NCBI GenBank assembly: GCA_000469685.2
Contig: LS997563.1
Location: 26,338,897 to 26,402,896, forward strand
Origin: Haemonchus contortus
Taxonomy: Eukaryota; Nematoda; Chromadorea; Rhabditida; Trichostrongylidae
Direction: 5' to 3'
Length of the DNA: 64,000 nucleotides
A program made the translations under genes and the position numbers. Below are positions 10,184-22,100 of the stretch, piece after piece (the stretch's first letter is position 1; every line of letters begins with the position of its first letter). The notes under the pieces are model-generated. The model made no database searches. It was not told where the DNA came from and worked only from the letters and a program-made list of their open reading frames with translations.

Positions 10184-13100
10184 ATGGTGAGATTTACGAG
10201 TAACAAATTTCACAAATATTTATTTCATAGCGAAAATGTCGTGGTTCTCGTTACAATCTGAATAAAATGCGAGAGGAAATCACTTCCTGGAAATCATTTG
10301 GGAATTCATGCCTATGCCGGGTAGGAGATTATCCTTGATGGACGAATCATTTACGAGATTTCTTCGTTTAATTGCTTTCATTAAAGTGAATTTATACGAA
10401 AAACAGCTAGAGTTAGCCTAATGCGCGAAGCGACTGGGCCAACTTCTGTTGCTCGGAAGTTGGCACACTCGCTTCACTTACTAAGTAGGAAGTAGAATGT
10501 GAAAAATAACTGTGTTTTCTATAGAATTCATAGCACTCGGAAGAATTTGTTTTTCTCTCTTCAACTGCTACACGAATTCTGAAACTAAGCTAGACTCTAG
10601 AATTCTATGCCTTCCCTTCCAGCGAAACCTCAACACTGGTGTTTAAATCCAATAATCTCCGATGGAAATTGCAATATGTAGATGATATGTAGATGTAGAT
10701 GATTTCCCTCGGTTTCATGGAGCATTAGAAACCCACTTCAAGAGAGGATAGAAAGGATCAAGGCTCATGAAGGCAATGATTGAATCCAGGTTTCCGCTGG
10801 GGACATCGCCTACTTTGTATAGCCAAAATTGCGAATAACATGGTAGGCCTACTAATGGACGCTGCCGCTCAGTTTGTTTCGGAAAATTGATACAGCCCCG
10901 AGAGGATACTATTCCTATCAAAACATTCTCCCATTCTACCGGTACTACGAGGATTTTTGTTTCCTCCTAACAGCTTTCAAAAAGAAGATTGCTTGTATAG
11001 TGAAGGTAAATCCAAGCACACTTACGAAGATACCCTTACTCTATTACTTAGCCGTTGAGGCATTGAAAATGCTTGGTTTAAGTATCACGACTTAAAGCCT
11101 CTATAATTTTGAATGAAACTTTGGATTATGCTTTACACCGGGACTTCTGGGCATCCCAGGTATGGTACTATTGACTCATGTTCCAGCCAGGCAGGTTTCT
11201 CACCATCAGATAGCCCGTTCCATACCATAGTAGAAAGTGGAAAAGGTCTCCAAAATGAGTGAGTTTTGCAAACGAAAGCTCTAATTCACGCAAAAGAGGT
11301 GAACACGCGTTTTCATCTTTTTCGTGTTGTGAGTCCCTACAAACTTACTGGACTCGGACTAGTGCTACGGCTCTGCAGGAATGTCGTAGTTGTTTCGATT
11401 ACAAATTGGCCTATGAGGCCCTCAATCTCAGCACACGGCGTACCTTGCCGAAGGGACCACCTGTTCCTAGTGAATCGAACACTACACATTTCAGCCGTGC
11501 AATTTGATTTCAAGGGGACCATATTGCACGGCTGCAATGAGTAGGGTTCAAGACCCAGAACAAATGCTTTTCAATCATGTTCGGGCCTGCCTTAACAACA
11601 ACTACATTCTGTTTTCATTTCTATTAATTTACTTCGATGGATAATCATCGGCATGAACAGACAGCGTGTATTCCATGTGATCTCGGAATATCTCGAGAAG
11701 TCAGCTCTCTGGCAAAATGCTTTCGAAGTGGTAATCGTCTACCCAGAGGTGGCCCAGCTCCCGTGCCCGCACCCATCCTGAGCTAAAGTAGAGGCAAATT
11801 TTTGAGTGAACTTAAAATCACTTAGGGCAGTTACCCTATTTCGGTGCAAAACTGTCTACGAAACGTCGAATTTGCTATTATATTCACCAAACCAATAGCT
11901 TGTATTCGCCTGAAGAGCCGGAACACTACCGTTTTGCGGAATCCGTGACAATGATTAGGGCAAGCGTGATCCTACAGATAAGGAGATCGTATTTACCCTC
12001 CATTGACAATGCCGCTTTGCCAAAGTTTTCTTGATTGTGGCCAAAAATCGAAAGATGATTGCCAAAGAAACGAGATAGAGTGTGAAAGTAATCTCGAATT
12101 AGGAGCCAAAATTAGAAGCTCAAGGAATCATAAATGTGTGAAAGGTTGATCCAGTTAGCATACTTAATTTTCATTTGTTCTTGGGAAGAGAACAAAGAGA
12201 TCGGACGTTCCTTGAAACTACTTACTACTTTGACCAGATTGACCAATCTGTTACGTTCGGCTAGTTTATATTGAATTTAATGTGATCCTATCGCAAAACT
12301 TTGCTCATATGAAACGTTTCTTTCCTCTCCATCAGCTGTTTTCTCTTCATGGAAATTTTTGTCCTTCTTTATGACTGTGTGTCTAAATGCAATCATTCCG
12401 TACTTACAAGTAATATTATAAATACACCGTGAACTAACTTGACATTTCATTTAGCTACTCTCACGACTTCGACCAGCGAAAAAAAAGCAGTCACCAGCAC
12501 CTCGTCCCCAGATTCGGCAGCAGATTCCAGACCTCGAGGAGTTCCTCATCAAGAAGGACTACACGGCAGCGATCTCGTTGTTAGAGGTTAGCGAAGGTGC
12601 CACTAAAGCTGGAACACATTAAAGGCAGGGAAGCGGGGGGGGGGGGGGGAGGAAGCGAAGGGAAAAGCGATCAGGGGCTAGATCGGAATTGAGAGGTGTT
12701 TCCTCTACACCCATGTCAAGACAAGTGTAAAGCTACGTACTTTACGGCGGTAGTACCTTAACAAACGCATCGCTACAAGCGTCTATATCCTGGATCCAAT
12801 TGTCCATTGAAACAGCATGTAATGGGAGAGGGGAGTTCGTAAGTTCTTCTAGGTCTTCTAGGCAGCTGCTTTTGTGGCTGCCTATTTGTCTGGAGCAACC
12901 ACTGATCTACGGGATTCCGTCTATCCTACTTGATTACCATGAATGGGGAAAATCAACCAGCGGCGCTAAACTATACATAGGCAAAAATGGTGCAGGCTGC
13001 CACAATGCCGTTTTCTGGAGAAGTGGCAAGCGTCTCCTGTGGGTGGGTTAAGCCTCAATAGATGGAATAACACACTTTGATCAAACGTACTGAGCAGGGC

Positions 13101-16100
13101 AAATTATGATTTCGAGCGTTGCATCACGTTACCTTCTTCTTCACGTCTCACTGAAAAAGAAGAAAAGAAGAACGTTACGTTGACTTAGTATTGGAAAAAT
13201 CCGAAGCAAGATCACCCTTGCCTAGTGGTTGACGCTTATATGCTTGTTTCTATAAAGACAACGTTGAATATTAAATGTTAGCGGATTTCGTTTCAGTTCA
13301 AGCAGAAGAATGGAGAGAAAAATGAAACAACAGATCTCTGGCTTGGACACTGTTTCTTTAGATCTGGTGATTACAGAAAAGCCTTAGAAGTGAGTGATCT
13401 TTCTATATGTAGCTCCTTTTCGAGAATTCTATCGTTATCGCACAGTCTCAGAGTTTATACGCCAATTAGTTATGAATTGTTTGTAAGGTGAGAATTTTCT
13501 AAGTCTTTCATAGTTTCTAGAGAGCTATCACTTGGATCACCGGTTGTCCCGTTAATCATCGATTTCCTCGGGCGGACGCTAGGAAGTCTCCTTTCAACCC
13601 TGTCGCGAGCCAGAGAGGTCCAGTGAATCGTCCTCGCTTCAGGGACACGAGGCACAACATTCCTTTCGTTCAGAATTCTCGTGTGCAAGTCTGACGATCG
13701 TGCTGACGACCGTCCTGGCGTTCGTTTGACGTCCCGAGGTATCTAGTCAGTATTTATCCCTGTCCAAAGGTCATTACGATATCGCATAAGGTTTCCGGCC
13801 CACCTGGTCTTGATTTCTCGACCTCAGCAACGGCACCTTTGATCTTCGTTGGTCGAAGGGTCTCGGAACTTCGGATTTCTTTCTGCACTTGCCATCGCCG
13901 TCACTTCGCCGAATCGTTCCCTATACTAGAAAGCGGGTCCGGGAACTTCTCCCCTAACACGGCGTCGCACATACCGCACCCGCCGCCTATCGCAGGATTG
14001 CGATGGAAGATTGGAGCGCGCAATTTGTGAGGTGGGGAGTCCTTTAAACATTGGAATTGGCCGGCCGCTCTCTTCAGTTCCAATGCGATTCTGATCGTCG
14101 TTTATATAGGAGGAGTTATTTTAATTAATCAAGTGTAATAAACATGAAAACTAAAAAGAAACAGAAGAAAAAACGATAAAATCCAATGAAAAAGCAAACC
14201 AGTCAAGGAAAAATTTCGCGTCCTATCGATTGGCGGGGTACGGTAATTGCAGTGAAATTTGCCGCATGCCGCAAGGGAGAATGCCGCGATAGGGGAGAAG
14301 TTCCGTTACCCCTAGAAAGCTATATGTGTTCAAAGTTGCTCCCTGTGAAGTCGGGCTGGCTTTTGTGGCTGAGGGACACACTCCTTATTTTAGATTGAAA
14401 CGCCTGAAGACTTCTGTCTCTGCCTGAGCCTTTCCTGCACTAAACGTCTTCTGAATGAATAGTGGGATATAGCTGATCCCGTTATGTTCGTAAGAAGGAC
14501 TGCCGTCAAACCAAGATCGGAGATGTTTATCAACTCGGCCGAGCTGGAGAAGACTCCCTGCCGTGACGGTATTCCTTATCGGAACCCTAAGACAATCAGT
14601 ACATAGGAATACTCACAACTTGTAGAGGGAGACCAGTAGAGCGGTACTACTTTGTTGAAAATTTTCATTAACTGTCCTCCCAAATGAAAGAAATAGATGG
14701 ATAGGCCAAACTATCCCAATACTAACTTCTCACTACGCTGGCAATTCAATGCCCGGATACTAACTAGTGGAAGAGCAAAATGCCGGTTAAATCGCCTGAT
14801 TGCTGAAAGCCACATTGCATCTGAACCATCGAAAGACGAGATTCATTAGGCTGAATGATCAGCAACTTCAAAGGCACAGTTCACGATCATTTAACGATAA
14901 CGCCACATGTGGTACACGAGGAGGCCTCGAATTCATCCTTCAAGGAAGTCTCTGAAACCATTTTCATTGCGAGCCGTGCCTTTGACCCCCCTGACTGCAT
15001 ATGCTCGACAGCGAACACAGTGATTGATGCAACTTTTTAGCTGAGTAAGAGGTAGCGACCTCTTCATGAAAGTGGGTGCTGTGTGTACACGCAGCGTGTG
15101 AGTGCAGATATCTTACTCCGGGTAAGGCTATGCTTCACGTTAGAAAAAAATGGTGAAGAGAGTCAGTACATAAAGCGGATCCCTGTCATGCCATTATCGT
15201 CTGGACCCCTCAAACCGTCCAATAACATCAGAACGATAAACGGCCTTGATTATGAATTTCGCCACTGAAAGAACTGATTGTTCGTGTTCCGAGCTGGCGC
15301 AGGATAACCCTCGATAAAAGATTCTTAATGAGGCTTTGGAATGGATCAGTCATACCACCATATGTACTCGCAAAAAAATGTTAAAGTCATCGGTCTATCA
15401 GTCATATCATTCAAAGGTGCGCAGATGTTTGAAGGAATAGTGAAAGAAGCGGATATGCTGGCCCCATCGGCATTGTTTTGATCGGAAGCCTGAACATTCA
15501 TTTGCGTCATGGGTGTTTTGATCGAAGCTAACAGTACATTTATTTACGTCACGGCTCGATTTCGTTATCGCGGATAACGAAATTTTCAGGATTTTCAAAA
15601 CTGGCGATAGAAAAGGAACATACTAGTTTTGCATGGGCGAGGTCGATATTTGTGGGGCAGTGCGCTATCTAAACATAATGTCTAAAATTAAGCTTTAACG
15701 TCCAAGGAAGGACGAACGGGCACAAGCAAAGGTCAAAGTGGTGCCCACATTGCTCACTTTATCCGGGACGCAGACTGCACCATTGTTGAAAAGGAAGGAA
15801 TCCGCGAGGAATCATTCCTCCGCGAGGAATGCATTTCGGCTGGCTCCGTTCATAGTCCGCCGTCCGGCCCGCGAGCGCGCGAGCGAGCGATCATGGGCGG
15901 CGCTTGCCCCTTGCTTACAACTGAATCTTGGTCGATACCGCCAGACGAGCAGTCCCCCGGCCAGCCCGCGCCCTCGCTTGCAGACTCTGAAAGCAGCCGC
16001 TGTAACCCTTGGCAGAACCATGCTCAAAGTGTTCAGAGAAATATGTTTATAGATGCGTCAATTTCCTGCTGAAGCAGAATTCAAAACCGAATTGCTGTAA

Positions 16101-19100
16101 CAATCTTCTCCTCCACTTTCGAGACGGAGGCTGGTGGATTAGATTTGCATCTGCATAGATAGGGTAGAGTTGAACGCTGAGCCCCAAACTGGCAAGCCTC
16201 AGGTACGAAAGGATGCAGATTAGGAGGCGCTACGAATGACTCGCGCGAAATTAACTGGTTCCAAGCGGACAATCATCATGGCTATAGAATTCTAGAGCAT
16301 ACGTTTTCGCGATTCCATTCGAAGAGGAAGACTGTCACGGCCAACTGTGTAACCAGTCTCTCGATCATATCGGCAAATGGACTGCAGCACACACTTACGA
16401 GAAGATCATCACCGCTTATGACTTTTCCGAATTGTACAGCACTTCACTGAAGAAATGATATTGCGAACATACGGCCAAATACGAGCCTCTTATAAAACCG
16501 TATACTCGCCCGACCTATTAGCAAGCGGCCTCAACTGCTTTGGTCAACTGTAAGCACATGTCAGTGGCAATCGCCTTAACAAGGGATCGGTTACCTTAGC
16601 AGAGTTGAGTGGAATCTTATCCGCACTCGTAGAAGCGAATAACCGGTTCAGGGCCCAGATACTTCTGCACGCTGAGATTGAGTCGCTGGGACCTAATTGA
16701 CTGAACACCAGAATATTAGCTCATTGTCTCCTTTGCTGCTAATTTTATTCAATGAAACCTGGCGAACATGAGATGACCTAGTATATACTTTAGTGCAAAG
16801 CAGTGATTGCCTGCACAGCCTTCGATCCATTTTCTTGCTCGCTTCTTTCATTGAAACAGTGCCACACAATTTTTAGGTATATGAAGATATGAAGAAACAA
16901 GGCATCGAGAACCCGGATCTTCCTGTGTATCTAGGGATATGCTTCTTTTATTTGGGTATGTACGAAGACGCAAAACTCGCTGCCGAGAAAGGTGAGATTT
17001 TTCAGTCGCGGTGTGCTCTACAACTCTAGAAACCACCTTGCACTTGGTAGAATTCACTCCTGATCAACCGGTTGAGTCACGTAGGTCCCACATGACATGC
17101 CGCATTGAAGGCAGTATTTCAAAATCACTGCTTGAATCTTGAGCGGAATGTACTCACTTACAAGAGTTTGTAGGTAATATACATATATGAAGTGGTACTC
17201 TATGTAGTTGTGCACTATCGCATTTTTCCATACCCAAATCGGTATTTGCCCAAGTCAACCACAATCACGCCTTTAATCCCTTCAGAGTAGCATAATTTGT
17301 ACAGTGGGAGCGAATGCGAGAGCGGATCTCAGAACAAGATTGGCTGAAGCCAAGGGCATCATTCCTTATAATCTGTAAGAATTTATGAATGTTTCAAAAC
17401 TTTAGCGCACTCCATTTCAATGAGCATTTCAAAAAAAAAGTGTTCAAACGGATTCTTAGCAGGATATGGAAACTTGGTATCATAGAGGGACTCATGACCA
17501 CAGTACCACTTTTCTGTTGTAATGTCAACTTTCCAAGACTTACAATGATAATTTAGCTGAGCGATCTCCTCTCCAAAATAGACTGCTCTTCCACGTATCG
17601 CATAAGCTTGGCGAAGAAAAGCGGCTAATGCAACACCATCAACTTCTTGGTGTGAGTTTCGAAGCATTTCTCTCTAGGTTCGGTCGAAAGGGCAAAAAAT
17701 GAGAACAGCGCTGGGAAGAAGACACTAGATTCTACATAGTATGATTTGCTTAGCTATGTTCATCCAGTTTGAGGCTCAACGTTTTGCCCATGAATCAGCC
17801 TTGTACAGTAAGGCGAAGACACGTGACACTCTGCTCTGCAGGCTCTGCAAGACGCAAAGAAAGTGTAGGTACTGGTTTGACACTCGTTCAAAGACGATTG
17901 TCTTGTCCTTGAGTCATCAGGCATTGCAATGACCATTTTCGCTCCGATTGAATCGGATCCTCTAATCAGAAACGTTCTGGGATGCGGGAAAAAGTGGTAT
18001 GATGTAGTAGAACAAATGTGGTCAGATTTCAGAACTGGGGGGGATTGGCACTGGAGTGGGCGGGGCTTACTTCAAAATCATTAGGTCTTTACAGTGCGTT
18101 TTAGAACGCGGGAAAAAGGTGTCTGGAGGTAATAAAAGTAATGTGGTTCGAAGTCTGAAGTGGGTAGGGTTTGCAAAGAGGGGGGGGGGGGGGCTCGAGA
18201 TTATACATTTATACATCTGTCCTTCACACCCGAGGGGTACAACTAGGAGATACCACTAGACTGTTTCAAAAATTAGGCTGAAAATTTTCTAAAAGTTAGT
18301 ATTCATTGTTCCACAAACATTAGTCTCTTCTACCCAAGAGCATATGCGTGTAAATGTAAATGTGAAGACGTGTAAATCCCTAAAACTACCCAAGGAAGCT
18401 TTACTTTCAAAGTTAGTGTTCATGGCCACACGCAGCCCGAACTACCCAGGGTTTCTTCGACTACATGGACTGCAGAGGTATTTGATTCGGATACATCGGA
18501 GTACTCTTCATGTCCACACAGAGCCCCATTTCACATCCCGAAAAATGATGGTCGCCACAGAAGTGTCCTGGAAAAGGCTCAGATGATAAAGGCCTATAAT
18601 GAGAATCAGAAGCTCGTGTGGCTCCGTCCCTCATGGCTAGAGCCCCTAGCGCACGCAATAGCGTGCGTAGCCGCCTGGTGCTGATAATTTTGCAACTCTC
18701 TGAGAGGTTGAATTTAGAATGTGATGGAAGATCAGTTGTCGCTGGCTTCTATTCACTACATGCGCATGCACTACATGGAAGCAATCGAGATCTACAAGAC
18801 AATACTGCAGGAACACACGTGAGTATACACTTTTACGAAGTAACGCTTTGCGGCAATCCTACTATATATAACGCGCTAAGTGTGTCTGTTGGTTTGTCTG
18901 TGTGTTTGTGTGTGTGTGTGTGTGTTTGACCGGAAATTCATAACTCCGGTTCCCGTCGACCTAGAGAGTTCAAATTTGGTAGGTGTAAGGGGGGCAGGAT
19001 GGGAACACTAATGGTGGGTGGTGGGGCCGGACTCCGCCCACAGGGGGCGGGGCGTGCGCGATAGAAATTTTGAGCCGCAAATTCATAACTCCGGTTCCCG

Positions 19101-22100
19101 TCGACCTACAGAGTTCAAATTTGGTATGTGTAAGGGGGGCAGGATGGGAACACTAATGCTGGGTGGTGGGGCCGGACTCCGCCCACAGGGGGCGGGGTTT
19201 GTGCGAAATAAATGTTTGAGTTCATATTCATAACTCCGGTTTCCGTCGACCTACAGAGTTCAAATTTGGTAGGTGTAAGGGGGGCGGGATGGAAACACTA
19301 ATGGTGGATGGTGGGGCCGGACTCCGCCCACAGGGGGCGGGGTTTGTGCGAAATAAATGTTTGAGTGCATATTCATAACTCCGGTTTCCGTCGACCTACA
19401 GAGTTCAAATTCGGTAGGTGTAAGGGGGGCGGGATGGGAACACTAATGGTGGGTAGTGGGGCCGGACTCCGCCCACAGGGGGCGGGGTTTGTGCGAAATA
19501 AATGTTTGAGCGCAAATTCATAACTCCGGTTCCCGTCGAACTACAGAGTTCAAATTTGGTAGGTGTAAGAAGGGCAGGATGGGAACACTAATGGTGGGTG
19601 GTAGGACCGGACTCCGCCTACAAGGGGCGGAGTTTGTGTGAAAAACTTAAACTTGGACCTAGAGCGTTCAAATTTGGTAGGAATACAGGCGGCAGGGCGG
19701 AAACACTTATGGTGGGTGGCAGGACCGGACTCCGCCCACGAGGGGCGGGGTTTGTGTGAAAAACTCAAACTTGGACCTATAGCGTTCAAATTTGGTAGGA
19801 ATACAGGCGGCAGGATGGGAACACTAATGCTGGGTGGTGGGGCCGGACTCCGCCCACAGGGGGCGGGGTTTGTGCGAAATAAATGTTTGAGCGCAAATTC
19901 ATAACTCCGGTTTCCGTCGACCTACAGAGTTCAAATTTGGTAGGAATACAGGCGGCAGGGTGGAAACACTTATGGTGGGTGGCAGGACCGGACTCCGCCC
20001 ACAAGGGGCGGGGTTTGCGAAATCAATGATTGAGCGGAAAGTCATAACATCTGTCCCCGTCGACCTAGAGAGTTCAAATTTGGTAGGTGCAAGGGGGCAG
20101 GATGGGAACACTAATGGTGGGTGGCAGGACCGGACTCCGCCCACAGGGGGCGGGGTTTGTGCGAAATAAATGTTTGAGCGGAAAGTCATAACTTCTGTCC
20201 CCGTCGACCTAGAGAGTTCAAATTTGGTAGGTGTAAGGGGGGCAGGATGGGAACACTAATGGTGGGTGGTGGGGCCGGACTCCGTCCACAGGGGGCGGGG
20301 TTTGTGTGAAATAAATGTTTGAGCGGAAAGTCATAACTTCTGTCCCCGTCGACCTAGAGAGTTCAAATTTGTTAGGAATACAGGCGGCAGGGTGGAAACA
20401 CTTATGGTGGGTGGCAGGACCGGACTCCGCCCACAAGGGGCGGGGTTTGCGAAATAAATGATCGAGCGGAAAGTCATAACATCTGTCCCCGTCGACCTAG
20501 AGAGTTCAAATTTGGTAGGTGCAAGGGGGCAGGATGGGAACACTAATGGTGGGTGGCAGGACCGGACTCCGCCCACAAGGGGCGGGGTTTGTGTGAAAAC
20601 TTTAACATGGGCCTAGAGCGTTCAAATTTGGTTGGAGTACAGATGGCAGGATGGAAACACTTATGATGGAAGGCAGGACCGGACTCTGCGCACAATGGGA
20701 GGGGGGGGGGGTTTGAGCGGAAAATCATAACTGCTTAAGGGTGCAAGGCTTACAGAGATATGTCAAAATAGAGCTAGAGCGGTCAAACTTAGTAGGAATA
20801 CAGGAGGCAGGATAGGAACACTGATGATAGGTTGCAAGACCAAACTCCGCCCCAAAGGACTGGGCGAGAATAAATACTGTTAGTTCGGACCCAGACCGTT
20901 GAAGCTTGAAGGCACAAGGAGTTGGCTGGGAACATTGATGGTAGCTAACATAGTAGACTCAGCCGCGATGAAGTGTCTGAATAATTTTTTCTCTAAATAA
21001 TCGCCTTTGTGATATAATGCGATGTTCTATTCGGACACAGCGAAGATGGCCTACAGAAAAAATCTCTCACAATTTGAAGCTAATACTGAGGGTGTACAGC
21101 TTTTAGAGAAAAAGTAGAATCCGAAGTGTTATTTGCGCATAGCAAATCTTTCAGAGGAAGGAGGAGCGCCCGGCGTAGCCGGGCGAACCCATTAGAAGGA
21201 GGGACGCCCGGCGTTAGCTGGGCGGCCCGACTGGTGCATTTATAACCTCCCTTCATGACAAATGGCTGAATCCTAAAGGGTAATTGTTGAGAACGTAAAA
21301 GAGGAGCTATTTCAATAAAAATAATTTCCAAACGCTTAATAGATTTTTGCAGTAATATGATTGCCCTCAATGTCTACATGGCAATGTGCTACTACAAAAT
21401 GGATTACTTCGATGTGGCTCAGGTAAAAGGCTTATGCTTAACATCCTTCATGATTTTTATTTATTTATTTGGGTACGAGAAAGACGTGACGCGCATAACA
21501 AGCGGAACAGAACAAGGCACAATGAGACAATACAACTGTAGTGCTCCAAATGGCAAAGGAAATGAAGATCGTAATTAAAGGCACCTTGAAAAAAGTAGCC
21601 AAATAGGCTGCTAAAGCCTTCTATTACTCCGGGGTTGGTCAACTGGTACCGGGCTTCCTGAAAGGACAAAAGCACTGACTTGTATTACGGCTGCCCACCG
21701 AACGTCATTGTGTGGGCCACATACGCATTATATATGCCACTACGATTCTGAACGGAAGTCGAATGTGGGGCGCATCCCTCAGACGGGATTGAATAACGTC
21801 AATGAGCTTTGTCCTTTATCCTTTATGCTTCATAAATCCTGCGTTAGCTCCTCTGAAATGGGACAATTTTTGTTGATGTCTAGTAGCCACTTACTACTCA
21901 CTATGTTGACAGAATCTTATGTAACTTATTCAAGGAAGTACTTAGTGTATATCTTCGATCATATGCGGACAGCCCGGCAGCTCTTAACCTCAAGGCCTGT
22001 ATCACTTTCAAAATCTACAACGGGAAAGCGGCATTGGTTTGTGGATTATTTATTGAAATCCATTATAGTGACATGTTACATTGTCCTTGTACTTGTATTT

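Noticed and set aside
11540..11570. B-box-like GGTTCAAGACC suggesting a tRNA
   Set aside because: The surrounding bases do not form acceptor, D or anticodon stems, and no A-box lies at the right distance.
16310..16540. Weak Tc1/mariner similarity
   Set aside because: Only a YSPDL-like string in one frame; no ends and no other motif, so not called.
17299..17366. Possible dyf-13 exon with a [19 protein letters not shown] peptide
   Set aside because: It has a plausible donor but does not match the family at this position. The next segment (17557-17651) gives the conserved QNRLLFH block and fits the phase exactly.
19550..20728. Many ORFs of 60-96 codons on both strands
   Set aside because: They are translations of the 145-bp satellite and repeat with its period.
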